In this document: positions 1 to 10,065 of the stretch, in pieces
How the letters are laid out: every line of letters begins with the position of its first letter
How positions within the stretch are numbered: the stretch's first letter is position 1
Source of the DNA: Microtetraspora fusca
GTDB taxonomy: Bacteria; Actinomycetota; Actinomycetes; Streptosporangiales; Streptosporangiaceae
Direction of reading: 5' to 3'
Assembly: GCF_001570365.1 (NCBI RefSeq)
Contig: NZ_BBYK01000039.1
Coordinates: forward strand, 1 to 64,000
DNA: 64,000 nt
The notes under the pieces: model-generated
Told to the model about the DNA's origin: nothing
Database searches by the model: none
What the model saw: the letters and a program-made list of their open reading frames with translations, nothing else
Program-made: the position numbers and the translations under genes

Positions 1-246
1 TTCCGGGGCAACCCCTCTAACTTACCAGGCCGGAGAGGTTCTCGCAAACACTTCTTCGGGACCAGCGTGTTTCAAGGGGTTGTCGGCGTGTCCCGCACGC
101 ACCCATGCTTGATCGCCGAAGTGATCGGAAGGGGTTGTGCCGGGCGTTGCCGACAGCAAAAGATTAGCAGTCCTCTGGAGTGGCCGAGTACGGATCACCG
201 ACGCCCGCGGCTCCGGCGAGGCCGATGCCGTACGAATCGGAGGGCC

Positions 247-274
247 TCGACAGCGCGGAGGCCGACCATAGACT
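247..274 (+). promoter_or_regulatory. Promoter for a leaderless oligopeptidase B transcript
   Basis: A -35-like TCGACA (247-252) lies 16 nt upstream of a -10-like TAGACT (269-274). The GTG start at 281 follows after 6 nt and has no Shine-Dalgarno sequence, so transcription would begin at or next to the start codon. The rest of 1-280 shows no gene I can support. This is inference from spacing; 5' end mapping would settle it. Confidence 0.5.
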
Positions 275-280
275 CGGCCC

Positions 281-2334
281 GTGAGCAGCGATATGCCGCC
301 TGTGGCGAAGAAGGTCCCCACCACCCGCACGCATCACGGGGACACCGTGATCGACGAGTACGCGTGGCTGTTCAAGAAGGACGACGCGGACACGATCTCC
401 TACCTGGAGGCGGAGAACGCCTATACGCAGGAGGCGACCGGCCACCTGAAGGATCTGCAGGAGAAGGTCTTCCAGGAGATCAAGGCCCGCACTCAGGAGA
501 CCGATCTGTCGGTCCCGACCCGCAAGGGCGCCTGGTGGTACTACTCGCGCACCGAGGAGGGCAAGCAGTACGGCATCCAGTGCCGGGTCGCCGCGGACGG
601 GGACGATCCGCCCGCGCTGACGGCCGGCGAGGCTCTCCCCGGGGAGCAGGTCCTCCTGGACGGGAACGAGTTGGCCGGCGACAGCCCCTTCTTCGCGGTC
701 GGCACCAGCGCCGTCAGCCCGGACGGCACGATGCTCGCGTACTCCACCGACTTCTCGGGGGACGAGCGCTTCACGCTGCGGTTCAAGGACCTGCGCAGCG
801 GCGAGCTTCTCCCCGACGAGATCCCCGGCATCTTCTACGGCGGAGCCTGGTCGGCGGACGGTTCGACGTTCTTCTACACGACCATCGACGAGGCGTGGCG
901 TCCGTACCGCGTCCACCGGCACACGCTGGGGTCGGACGAGGACGTCCTCGTCTACCAGGAGGACGACGAGCGGTTCTGGATCGGCATCGGGCTGACCCGC
1001 AGCCAGCGGTACCTCGTCCTCAGCGCGGGCAGCAAGATCACCAGTGAGGTCCGCGTGCTGGACGCGGCCGACCCGACCGGCGAGTTCACCGTCGTACGGC
1101 CCCGCCACACCGGCGTCGAGTACGACCTCGACCACGCGGGCGACCGCTTCCTGATCCTGCACAACGACGGCGCCCGGAACTTCGAGCTGGCCACCGCGCC
1201 GCTCGACGCCCCGGGCACGTGGACCCCGCTCATCGAGCACCGCGAGGACACCCGGCTGCTCGACGTGGACGCCTTCAAGAGCCACATCGTCGTGCACTTC
1301 CGGCGGGAGGGGCTGACCGGCATCAGGATCCTGCCGGGCGACGGGGGCGAGCCGTACGAGATCGCGTTCCCTGAGCCGCTCTACGACGTCGCGCCGTCGG
1401 GGAACCCCGAGTTCGAGACCTCCCGGCTGCGGCTCGGCTACACCTCGATGATCACGCCGCCGTCGGTCTACGACTACGACCTCCCCTCGCGCGAGCTGAT
1501 CCTCCTGAAGAGGAGGCCCGTGCTCGGCGGGTACGAGCCCGAGGACTACGAGCAGTTCCGCGAGTGGGCGACGGCCGAGGACGGCACGCGCGTGCCCATC
1601 TCGATCGTGATGAGGAAGGGCGCCGGGCGGCCCGCCCCCACCCTCCTGTACGGCTACGGCAGCTACGAGACCTCGATCGACCCGTACTTCTCGGTGGCCC
1701 GGCTCTCGCTGCTCGACCGGGGATTCGTCTTCGCCGTGGCCCACGTCAGGGGCGGCGGCGAGATGGGCCGCGGCTGGTACGAGGACGGCAAGCTGACCAG
1801 GAAGAAGAACACGTTCACCGACTTCGTGGCCTGCGCCAGGCACCTCAAGGCCGCGGGCTGGTCCAGCCGGATCATCGCGAGGGGTGGTTCCGCGGGCGGG
1901 CTGCTCATGGGCGCGGTCGCCAACATCGCGCCGGAGGAGTTCGCCGGGATCGTCGCCGAGGTGCCGTTCGTGGACGCGCTGAACACGATCCTGGACCCGT
2001 CGCTGCCGCTGACCGTCATCGAATGGGACGAGTGGGGCGATCCCCTGCACAACCCGGACGTGTACGCCTATATGAAGTCGTACTCCCCATACGAGAACAT
2101 CGACGGCAGGCCGTACCCGCCGATCCTGGCGATCACCAGCCTGAACGACACCCGCGTGCTCTATCACGAGCCGGCCAAGTGGATCGCCAGGCTGCGTGCC
2201 ACCGCACAGGGTGGGCCGTTCCTGCTCAAGACCGAGATGGGCGCGGGCCACGGCGGCAGGAGCGGCCGGTACGACGCCTGGCGCGAAGAGGCCTTCGCGC
2301 TGTCCTGGATCCTCGACCGAGCTGGAGTGACCGA

Positions 2335-2338
<4 letters not shown>
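281..2338 (+). CDS. ptrB: Oligopeptidase B (S9A serine peptidase)
   Basis: This 685-residue protein of the prolyl oligopeptidase family (S9A) probably cleaves short peptides after basic residues in the cytoplasm; no signal peptide is seen. The N-terminal two thirds is the beta-propeller that limits access to small peptides, and the C-terminal third is the alpha/beta hydrolase. The nucleophile motif GGSAGG is visible, as are the likely catalytic Asp in SLNDTRV and His in GAGHGG. The length matches protease II (about 680-700). GTG at 281 is chosen because a good -10 element sits 6 nt upstream and the N-terminus matches family length. The stop overlaps the next gene's start (ATGA), so the two are probably translationally coupled. 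The family call is firm; substrate preference is inferred. Confidence 0.93.
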
Positions 2339-3360
<1,022 letters not shown>

Positions 3361-3378
3361 TCACGCCCGCTCTCGCCT

Positions 3379-3417
3379 GTACGGCCCGCACTCCGGTACG
3401 CCGGAGGCGGGCCGTAC
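3379..3417. terminator. Hairpin terminator between convergent genes
   Basis: An 11-bp perfect stem (3379-3389 with 3407-3417) is topped by a 6-bp stem with a TACG loop and one bulged A. It lies between the aldo/keto reductase stop and the stop of the opposing membrane-protein gene and could serve both. There is no U-tract, as is common in actinomycetes. Confidence 0.7.
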
Positions 3418-3420
3418 GCG

Positions 3421-5865
3421 TTACAGGGCGTTGTGGCGCTGGAGCCAGGCGAAGGACGCCCAGCCGGGCAGCACGGGAAGCCAGAACGTCATCAGCCGGT
3501 ACAGCAGCACGGCCGACAGGGACACCGATCCGGGCAGGCCCGCGACGGTGAGGCCGAAGGAGAGCGCGCCCTCGACGGCCCCCAGACCGCCCGGCGTGGG
3601 GGCGGCCGAGCCGATCGCGTTGGCCGTGAGGAAGACCACCGCGATCGCGGCGAAGCTCAGATCGCCGCCGAACGCCCGTACGCACGCGCCGAGGCAGATC
3701 ACGAAGGCGATCGTCAGCAGCAGCGTCCCGCCGAGCGCCTCGACGATCTTGGACGGCGACTGCAGCACGTCGAGGAGCCGGGGCACCACGCCGGAGAACA
3801 TCGCCCGCAGCCGTACGGTCAGGAACCGGCGCAGCGGCCGTACGGCCAGCACGATCAGGCTGAGCACGGCGACCGCCAGCAGCGCGATCAGCAGGCCCCG
3901 GGACGGGGTGAGGGACGGCGCGGCCTGGGTGCCGGTGATGTATCCGAAGAGCAGCAGCAACAGGATGTGGCACATCAGGCCGACGAGCTGGGACGCGCCC
4001 ACGCTCGCCACCGCCGGCCCGGGCGGGATGCCGCGTTTCTGCAGGTATCGGGTATTGATCGCGACGCCGCCGACCGCGGCGGGCGCGACCAGCTTGACGA
4101 ACGACGCGGCGAACTGCACCAGCATGGTCCGCCCGAGCGGCAACTGCTCCGGAACGAACCCGCGCAACATGATCGCGGCGGCCAGGTAGCTGAGCGCGGC
4201 GCCGACGAGCGCCACACCGCCCCAGGCCCAGTTCGCGGTGAGCACCACCGACACCAGGTTGACCTTGCTGAGCTGGGACAGCAGGAAGTACGCGGCGAGC
4301 GCGCTCGCGATGATCGTCACCAGCGTCCGAGGCCGGAAGCGTTCGAGCCGGACCTCGTCCACCGCGACCTGCGGCTTCAACGCCGCGATCTGCTCGCGCA
4401 GCGCGGGCAGCAGGTTCTTCTCCTTGCGCGCGGCGGCGCGGGTGCCGCGGGTGAGCGCGATCTGCTGCAGCAGCGGCAACGCACCGGCCAGCGTGTCCGC
4501 GCCGAGCACGGCGGCGGCGGAGGCGACCGAGCGCTCGGGACCCACACGCAGGCCCAGATAGGTGAGGAGCTGGGCCAGGTCGAGGCGGAGCAGCAGGTCG
4601 CCGGCCGCGATCTCGCCGCTTCTGGCGTCGACGAGCAGCACCCGGCCGTCCTTGTCCACGTGGATGCTCTCGCCGGTGAGGTGGCGGTGGGCGAGCCGGT
4701 GCGCCTCGAGCAGCCGCACCTGCTCCCAGATCTGGGCGAGCAACGCATCGTCGATCTCGTCGTCGCTGAGCTCCTCCAGCGGGCGGCTGTCGACGTGCTC
4801 GTACGCGAGGAGCGCCGCCTCGGTGCCCACCTCGCTGGTGCCGAGGAGGCGCGGCAGGTTCGCCCCCGCCGCCTGCGCCGCGTACGCCATCAGGGCCTCG
4901 CGCTCCAGCTCGGCGCGCAGTGAGCGGATGGCCCGCCGCCGCGTGTCCGGGTGCAGCCACACCCGGCGCCACAGCCGGTACACGATGCCGGCCACCTGCC
5001 GGTCCCGGTCGAGGACCGTCACGTCGAGCTGGGCGCCGCCGGCGAGGCCGACGAGGTAGCGGCGGCTGCCGGAGCTGTCGTCCTCGACGCGCCGCCCGCT
5101 CATGGGAGCGAAGCCGAGCCGTCTGAGCGCGTGGATCACCGCGCTGCCCGGAGGCCGGGTGTTCGCGCTGCCGATGCCGTACAGCGTGCCGTAGCCCACG
5201 GCGAGGCCGACCATGTAGGTGACGATCACGCCGAGGGCGGTCACCTTGGTCGCGGTGAACAGGGCGAACACGTCGAGCACGATCGCCCCCGCCATCAGCG
5301 TGCGCCAGCGCGGCCGGCGCGTCATCCGCACCGCCGTGGCGTACGCGATGGCGGGGGTGAGCACGGTGTTGAGCGGCTCGACCTCCCTGCCCCCGGTGAG
5401 GAGCTGTTTGAGGTCCGCGGCTCCCGAGCCGATCAGCCACTCGTCCAGCGTGTACGAGATCAGCAGGGCGAGGATGGCGGCGATGAGCCCCTGGGTGACG
5501 CGCATGCCGTCGCGGTGGAAGACCCGTTCGACGGCGAAGGCCATCGGGACGATCAGCACGGAGATGCCGCCGAGCAGCCCCGCGGCGGACGACAGCACGT
5601 CGGGCGCGCGGCCGGTTCCCGCCTGGACGTCGGTCTCCAGACCGTTGAGAGTGCGCTGCAGGGCGAGGGCGAGCAGCACCACGGCGGCGAGCGTGACCAG
5701 GGTGAGCAGGAAGCGCAGGGCGTCGGAGGGGCGGCGGATGCGCTGGGGTAGCAGGGGCTCAACGACGAGGACGGCTCCGGAATCAGGAGTCTCCGTCGTC
5801 GTATTCTTCTCCTTTATGCCCCTCACCACCAGCGATTCTGTGCGATCTTCGCACTCCGTGTCCAC
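3421..5865 (-). CDS. Membrane protein: pseudokinase-like domain fused to LPG-synthase-type flippase domain
   Basis: An 814-residue integral membrane protein. Several membrane segments come first (about 48-210), then a soluble kinase-like region (about 265-450), then the multi-helix lysylphosphatidylglycerol synthase/UPF0104 flippase-like domain (about 510-810). In the kinase-like part the catalytic loop reads HRHLTGESI and the metal motif DARSGE, so the usual Asp/Asn and DFG residues are not conserved. It looks like a pseudokinase. Proteins of this class are thought to move or modify lipid-linked substrates, but the substrate here is unknown. The GTG start at 5865 lies 9 bp from the divergent RpiB-like start; GTG codons at 5829 and 5826, just downstream of a CAGAAT hexamer, are alternative starts. 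The family assignment of the C-terminal domain is confident; function is not. Confidence 0.8.
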   Translation of the reverse strand: MDTECEDRTESLVVRGIKEKNTTTETPDSGAVLVVEPLLPQRIRRPSDALRFLLTLVTLAAVVLLALALQRTLNGLETDVQAGTGRAPDVLSSAAGLLGGISVLIVPMAFAVERVFHRDGMRVTQGLIAAILALLISYTLDEWLIGSGAADLKQLLTGGREVEPLNTVLTPAIAYATAVRMTRRPRWRTLMAGAIVLDVFALFTATKVTALGVIVTYMVGLAVGYGTLYGIGSANTRPPGSAVIHALRRLGFAPMSGRRVEDDSSGSRRYLVGLAGGAQLDVTVLDRDRQVAGIVYRLWRRVWLHPDTRRRAIRSLRAELEREALMAYAAQAAGANLPRLLGTSEVGTEAALLAYEHVDSRPLEELSDDEIDDALLAQIWEQVRLLEAHRLAHRHLTGESIHVDKDGRVLLVDARSGEIAAGDLLLRLDLAQLLTYLGLRVGPERSVASAAAVLGADTLAGALPLLQQIALTRGTRAAARKEKNLLPALREQIAALKPQVAVDEVRLERFRPRTLVTIIASALAAYFLLSQLSKVNLVSVVLTANWAWGGVALVGAALSYLAAAIMLRGFVPEQLPLGRTMLVQFAASFVKLVAPAAVGGVAINTRYLQKRGIPPGPAVASVGASQLVGLMCHILLLLLFGYITGTQAAPSLTPSRGLLIALLAVAVLSLIVLAVRPLRRFLTVRLRAMFSGVVPRLLDVLQSPSKIVEALGGTLLLTIAFVICLGACVRAFGGDLSFAAIAVVFLTANAIGSAAPTPGGLGAVEGALSFGLTVAGLPGSVSLSAVLLYRLMTFWLPVLPGWASFAWLQRHNAL

Positions 5866-5874
5866 AATCGATGC

Positions 5875-6321
5875 ATGCGACTTTCACTCGCCTCGGACAG
5901 CCTTGACGGCATAGCGTCACAGATCGTGACCGAAGCGGAGCGGCGCGGTCATTCAGTCACACTCTATGGAGCATTGGCTCCCGGTGGCCGGACGGATTGG
6001 GCCTGGTGCTGCGCGCAGGCGGCCCGCGACGTCGCGGCCGGCCGATCCGAACAGGCCATCGTGTGCTGCTGGACCGGTACCGGCGCCTCGATCGCCGCGA
6101 ACAAGGTACCGGGCGTACGCGCCGCGCTGTGCGTAGATGCCGCGACCGCCGCGGGTGCGCGCACCTGGAACGACGCGAACGTGCTCGCGCTCAGCCTCCG
6201 CCTGACCTCTCGGCAGATCCTGACCGAGATCCTCGACGCCTGGTTCTCCACCGGGCCGAGCACCGCCGAGGACGACCGGGCGAACATCGGCCTGCTGAAA
6301 GAGCTGGAAGGCGCCTCGTAA
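5875..6321 (+). CDS. RpiB/LacAB-family sugar-phosphate isomerase, divergent
   Basis: A 148-residue protein with the RpiB fold signature: a phosphate-binding GTGASIAANK segment, the following VRAALC strand and an NDANVLAL motif near residues 99-106. The family interconverts ribose 5-phosphate and ribulose 5-phosphate. Two active-site positions differ. The N-terminal Asp-His pair is Asp8-Ser9, and the His before NDAN is Trp98. The active-site Cys pair (64-65) is kept. It may therefore use a different substrate or act as a non-canonical paralogue. No Shine-Dalgarno is visible; a CACAAT hexamer 6 nt before ATG suggests a leaderless mRNA. It is divergent from the flippase-like gene with 9 bp between starts and is followed 10 bp later by the molybdopterin oxidoreductase. 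Confidence 0.75.
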   Translation: MRLSLASDSLDGIASQIVTEAERRGHSVTLYGALAPGGRTDWAWCCAQAARDVAAGRSEQAIVCCWTGTGASIAANKVPGVRAALCVDAATAAGARTWNDANVLALSLRLTSRQILTEILDAWFSTGPSTAEDDRANIGLLKELEGAS

Positions 6322-6331
6322 AGTTACCGTC

Positions 6332-8344
6332 ATGGAGTTGCGCGTTCTCGGTGCCTGCCCGCTCGACTGTCCCGACACCTGCTCGTGGGAGGTGACGGTC
6401 AAAGACGGCCAGGCCGTCGCCCTGCGCGGCAACCGCGACCACCCCTTCACCCGCGGCGCGCTCTGCGTGAAGGTCAACCGCTACCTGGAGCACAGCCGGG
6501 CGGCCGACCGGATCCTCCACCCGCTGAAGCGGGTCGGGCCGAAGGGCTCCGGGCGGTTCGAGCGGATCAGCTGGGACGAGGCGCTCACCACGATCGCCGA
6601 CCGGCTGACCGCCATCATCGCGGAGCACGGCGGGGAGGCCGTCTGGCCGTACCAGGGCACCGGGACGCTGGGGTACATCCAGGGCGAGAGCGGCCTGGCC
6701 GGGCGGCGCTTCTGGAACGTGCTCGGCGCGTCGTACCACGATCTCAACATCTGCTCGCGCGCGGGAAACCTCGGCGTCAAGTACGTCAACGGCAGCGCCG
6801 GGGGCATGGACCCCGAGACGTTCGCGCTGTCCCGGCTGATCCTGCTGTGGGGGACGAACACCCTGACCAGCGGCCACCACATGTGGAAGTTCGTGCAGGA
6901 CGCCCGCGCGAACGGCGCCCACGTCGTGGCGATCGACCCGATCAGGACCCGTACCGCGGAGCAGGCCGACGAGCACCTGCCGATCCGTCCCGGCACGGAC
7001 GGCGCGCTCGCGCTCGGCCTGCTCTACGTGGTGCTGGAGGAGGGCGCGGAGGACCGCGACTACCTGGAGAACCACACGGTCGGCTGGGACGAGTTCCGCG
7101 CCGAGATCCTGAAATATCCGCCGAGCAGGGTGGCCGAGATCACCGGGCTGCCCGAGGCCGACATCCGCGCCCTCGGCGTACGGCTCGCGCACACCCGGCC
7201 CACCGCCATCCGCGCGACCATGGGCATCCAGCGGCACGAGGGCGGCGGCGCGGCGATGCGGGTGATCTCCTGCATTCCCGGCGTGACGGGCGACTGGCGG
7301 CACCCGGGCGGCGGCGTCTCCTACTCCACGTCCGCGCACTTCCCGTTGCACGTGGACCCGCGTGACGACCTGCTGGAGAAGCCGGTGCGCACGCTGACGA
7401 TGACCCGGCTGGCCGACGGCCTGGACGAGTCCGTCAAGTGCCTGTGGGTCTACGCCGCAAACCCGCTCGGCTCGACCTCCGACCAGAATCGGGTGCGCGA
7501 GGCGCTGCTGCGCGAGGACCTGTTCACGGTCGTGATGGAGCAGTTCCCGACCGACACCGTCGACTACGCCGACATCGTGCTGCCCGCGACCATGCAGACC
7601 GAGCACATCGACCTGCACGCCGGGTACGGCCACATGTACGTGGTGTGGAACGAGCCCGCCGTCGAGCCCCCGGGCGAATGCGCGTCCACGTCGGAGACGT
7701 TCCGCCGGCTCGCCCGGCACATGGGCCTGACCGAGCCCTCGCTGTACGACTCCGATCTCGAACTGGCCGAGCAGCTCCTCACCGGGACGCCCGCCATCAC
7801 GCTGGAGCGGCTGCGCAAGGAGGGGTGGGCGCGGCTGCCGGTCCCCGACCCGTTCGTCCCCTTCGCCGACGGCTTCCCGACGCCGTCCGGGAAGCTGGAG
7901 TTCGTCTCGGACCAGGCCGAGGCCGACGGCCTGCCCCGGGTGGCCGGCTACGTCCCCTCGCACACCGCCCGTACGGCCGTGCCGGGGAAGCTGACGCTGA
8001 TCACCCCGGCACAGCACAACTTCCTCAACACGATCTTCAGCAACAACCCCGAGCTGCTCAGGCGCTCCAAGGGGCCGCGGGTCACGGTCAACCCCGTGGA
8101 CGCCGAGGCGCGCGGGCTCGCGGACGGGCAGCTCGCCAGGGTGTTCAACGACAACGGCGAGTTCTCGGCGTACGTGGAGATCAGCGACCGGGTCCGGCCG
8201 GGCGTGGCCGCGGCGCCGAAGGGGCACTGGCCCAAGCTCAGCCCGGGAGGGGCCAACCCGAACGCCGTGGTGGACGAGCGCGACGCCGACATGGGCCGCG
8301 GCGCCGTCTATCACGACAACTTCGTGGACATCGCCCCCGCATAG
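6332..8344 (+). CDS. Molybdopterin-dependent oxidoreductase (DMSO reductase superfamily)
   Basis: A 670-residue cytoplasmic member of the DMSO reductase/formate dehydrogenase superfamily carrying bis-MGD molybdenum cofactor. The N-terminus has a [4Fe-4S] motif with Cys9, Cys13, Cys17 and a fourth Cys in GALCVKVNRY. It is followed by the large molybdopterin domain and, from about residue 545, the C-terminal dinucleotide-binding barrel (LITPAQHNFLNT). There is no twin-arginine signal, and no electron-transfer or membrane subunit follows, so partner and substrate are unknown. The -10-like TAAAGT at 6319-6324 overlaps the upstream stop codon and lies 7 nt before the ATG, again without a Shine-Dalgarno sequence. 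Confidence 0.88.
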   Translation: MELRVLGACPLDCPDTCSWEVTVKDGQAVALRGNRDHPFTRGALCVKVNRYLEHSRAADRILHPLKRVGPKGSGRFERISWDEALTTIADRLTAIIAEHGGEAVWPYQGTGTLGYIQGESGLAGRRFWNVLGASYHDLNICSRAGNLGVKYVNGSAGGMDPETFALSRLILLWGTNTLTSGHHMWKFVQDARANGAHVVAIDPIRTRTAEQADEHLPIRPGTDGALALGLLYVVLEEGAEDRDYLENHTVGWDEFRAEILKYPPSRVAEITGLPEADIRALGVRLAHTRPTAIRATMGIQRHEGGGAAMRVISCIPGVTGDWRHPGGGVSYSTSAHFPLHVDPRDDLLEKPVRTLTMTRLADGLDESVKCLWVYAANPLGSTSDQNRVREALLREDLFTVVMEQFPTDTVDYADIVLPATMQTEHIDLHAGYGHMYVVWNEPAVEPPGECASTSETFRRLARHMGLTEPSLYDSDLELAEQLLTGTPAITLERLRKEGWARLPVPDPFVPFADGFPTPSGKLEFVSDQAEADGLPRVAGYVPSHTARTAVPGKLTLITPAQHNFLNTIFSNNPELLRRSKGPRVTVNPVDAEARGLADGQLARVFNDNGEFSAYVEISDRVRPGVAAAPKGHWPKLSPGGANPNAVVDERDADMGRGAVYHDNFVDIAPA

Positions 8345-8353
8345 AGGCCATGG

Positions 8354-8373
8354 TGCATGTAAAATGCATGCAT
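8354..8373 (+). promoter_or_regulatory. Promoter/operator of the vapBC pair
   Basis: The -10-like TAAAAT (8360-8365) is 6 nt before the antitoxin ATG at 8372. An inverted repeat TGCAT/ATGCA (8354-8368) and the perfect palindrome ATGCATGCAT (8364-8373) overlap the hexamer and the start codon. This placement fits autorepression by the antitoxin/toxin complex, which is the known habit of VapBC systems; binding here is inferred. Confidence 0.5.
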
Positions 8374-8629
8374 GGTGGCTCTTCAAATCCGGGACGTACC
8401 GGCGGAGGTTCGTGACGCCCTGGCAGAACAGGCGAACGCTCGCGGGATGTCTCTCCAAGGACTCCTGCTCGAACTGGTGACGACCGAGGCCCGCCGCTCG
8501 CGGAACCTCGCCATCCTGAAGCGTGCCGGCGACCGTCCGGGCACGCATCTCGGCGAGGTCGGGGAGGCCGCGAAGGAGCTCGCGGCCATCCGATCCGAGC
8601 GGCTGGACCGCTCGGAGAGCGACAAGTGA
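8372..8629 (+). CDS. Antitoxin, FitA/VapB-type ribbon-helix-helix
   Basis: An 85-residue antitoxin. The N-terminal 40 residues (MVALQIRDVPAEVRDALAEQ and the helix after it) match FitA-like ribbon-helix-helix DNA-binding domains. The charged C-terminal tail would wrap the toxin. The gene overlaps the PIN-domain toxin by 4 nt (GTGA), the usual antitoxin-first order. It likely binds the palindromes over its own start codon. No Shine-Dalgarno is seen, so it is probably leaderless. Confidence is high for the pair and moderate for the exact subfamily. Confidence 0.88.
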   Translation: MVALQIRDVPAEVRDALAEQANARGMSLQGLLLELVTTEARRSRNLAILKRAGDRPGTHLGEVGEAAKELAAIRSERLDRSESDK

Positions 8630-9018
8630 TCGTCATCGACGCGTCCGTCCTCGCTGAGGCGTTGACGGGATCCGGCCCAGTCGGAGAGGCGGCCCGCGCG
8701 GCGCTCACAGCTGATCCGCGATGGGCCGCGCCGCCTCATTTGAAGGTGGAGACGATGTCGGTCATCCGGGGACGCCTGCTGGGAAAGAAGATCAGCGCGG
8801 ACGCCGCCGCAGAGGCCGCCGACGATCTGAGGGACATCGTGGTCGACAGAGTCGACGAAGACTGCCTGTTGCCCAGGATGTGGGCACTGCGCGACAACCT
8901 CTCGTCCTATGACGCCGCCTACGTCGCCGCGGCCGAGGCACTCCAGTGCGCGCTCGTCACCGCCGATCGCAGACTCGCCTCCGCAGTTGGGCCTCGCTGC
9001 CCTATTCGCGCTATCTGA
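8626..9018 (+). CDS. PIN-domain ribonuclease toxin, VapC type
   Basis: A 130-residue PIN-domain toxin expected to cleave specific RNAs (often tRNA or rRNA in this family) when released from its antitoxin. The metal-binding acidic residues are in place: Asp5, Glu42, Asp96 and Asp114. It therefore looks intact. The GTG start overlaps the antitoxin stop codon. The gene ends 1 bp before the stop of the convergent acetyltransferase gene, leaving no room for a separate terminator. Confidence 0.9.
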   Translation: MIVIDASVLAEALTGSGPVGEAARAALTADPRWAAPPHLKVETMSVIRGRLLGKKISADAAAEAADDLRDIVVDRVDEDCLLPRMWALRDNLSSYDAAYVAAAEALQCALVTADRRLASAVGPRCPIRAI

Positions 9019-9019
9019 G

Positions 9020-9466
9020 TCAGATGCGGAGCTTGAAGCCCTCGTGCGTGGGGGTGAAGCCAAGCGAGGCGTAGAAGCGGTGGGCGTCGTGGCGCGCCTT
9101 GTCCGTCGTGAGCTGGACGAGGCGGCAGCCGCGTTCGCGGGCCCGCTCGACGGCCCACTCCATCATCCGGCGCCCGATCCCCCGGTTCCGGTGCGGCGCG
9201 GCCACCCGGACCGCCTCGATCTGGGCGCGCTCCGCCCCGCGCCGGGACAGCCCGGGGATGAAGGTGAGCTGGAACGTCCCGACCATCTGGCCGTCCTCCT
9301 CGGCCACGATCAGTTCGTTGCGGGGGTCGGCGTCGATGGCCTCGAACGCGGCCATGACGTCGATTCCCTCGACGGGCTCGCGGGCCGCGGCGACGGCGTC
9401 GTCGTCGAGCATCGCCAGGATGGCCGGCACGTCCTCGCGCCGGGCGGTACGGAATGAAACAGACAC
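9020..9466 (-). CDS. GNAT-family N-acetyltransferase
   Basis: A 148-residue GCN5-related N-acetyltransferase. The acetyl-CoA pyrophosphate-binding signature RNRGIGRRMM lies near residue 95, followed by the helix and the YASLGF motif typical of the C-terminal half. Substrate unknown; it may be a small amine, peptide or antibiotic. The GTG start has no Shine-Dalgarno sequence but has a TAGGCT hexamer 6 nt upstream on the coding strand (9473-9478), indicating a leaderless transcript. It converges with the vapC gene. Confidence 0.88.
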   Translation of the reverse strand: MSVSFRTARREDVPAILAMLDDDAVAAAREPVEGIDVMAAFEAIDADPRNELIVAEEDGQMVGTFQLTFIPGLSRRGAERAQIEAVRVAAPHRNRGIGRRMMEWAVERARERGCRLVQLTTDKARHDAHRFYASLGFTPTHEGFKLRI

Positions 9467-9571
9467 GCGCTGAGCCTAGCGGCGGGGCGTAGGGGACCAA
9501 AGGGGCGGCTCAGGGTGCGCTCAGGGGTCTCCCCGATGCCGCGCACGCCCGCCGAGTTGCAGCCTTGAGCT

Positions 9572-10024
9572 ATGAACGAACTGACTCGACGTGACGAGAT
9601 GTCCCTCGCCGGAGCGGCTCTGCGCGGCGCGCCGTGGAAGGTCGCCGCCGTCTCGGGCGGAGTGGTCGCCGCGGTCGGCTTCCTGATGGGCTGGGTCCTC
9701 CCCGGCCCCGCCGACCTGGCCTGGTCGCTGTGTCTGGGCCTCCGTGTCTTCACGGTGGTGGCGGCCGTCGGCGCGATCGCGAAGCCGGATCACGGCGATC
9801 GGGTCACCCAGCAGGCGCGGCGCTGGTCGCTGCGCCACCCCTGGCGGTTCGCGCTCTATCCGGGACTCGGCTCCGCGGTGCTGATGTACCCGGTGCAGCT
9901 GGTCATCGGCCGGGAGGGCGTCTTCGGCGCGGCGTGGGACGCGCTGTGGGGTGGCGCGCTCGTCTACGTGATCACCGCCGTGATCGCGCTGTCGATGGGT
10001 CGCCGCACGCAGGGCAACGGCTGA
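9572..10024 (+). CDS. Small membrane protein of unknown function
   Basis: A 150-residue protein with about four hydrophobic segments (roughly residues 24-45, 50-68, 92-112 and 120-142) separated by short charged loops. I do not recognise a named family. The start is uncertain: ATG at 9572 is used, and an in-frame ATG at 9599 would remove nine residues and keep all membrane segments. It stands alone between divergent and convergent neighbours and is followed by a strong hairpin. Confidence 0.6.
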   Translation: MNELTRRDEMSLAGAALRGAPWKVAAVSGGVVAAVGFLMGWVLPGPADLAWSLCLGLRVFTVVAAVGAIAKPDHGDRVTQQARRWSLRHPWRFALYPGLGSAVLMYPVQLVIGREGVFGAAWDALWGGALVYVITAVIALSMGRRTQGNG

Positions 10025-10035
10025 CGGGCGCTCCC

Positions 10036-10064
10036 GGGCGTCGCCCGCGGGGGCGGCGACGCCC
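10036..10064. terminator. Hairpin terminator
   Basis: A 10-bp perfect GC-rich stem (10036-10045 with 10055-10064) with a 9-nt loop lies exactly between the stops of the membrane protein and the convergent VOC protein. Confidence 0.65.
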
Positions 10065-10065
10065 C

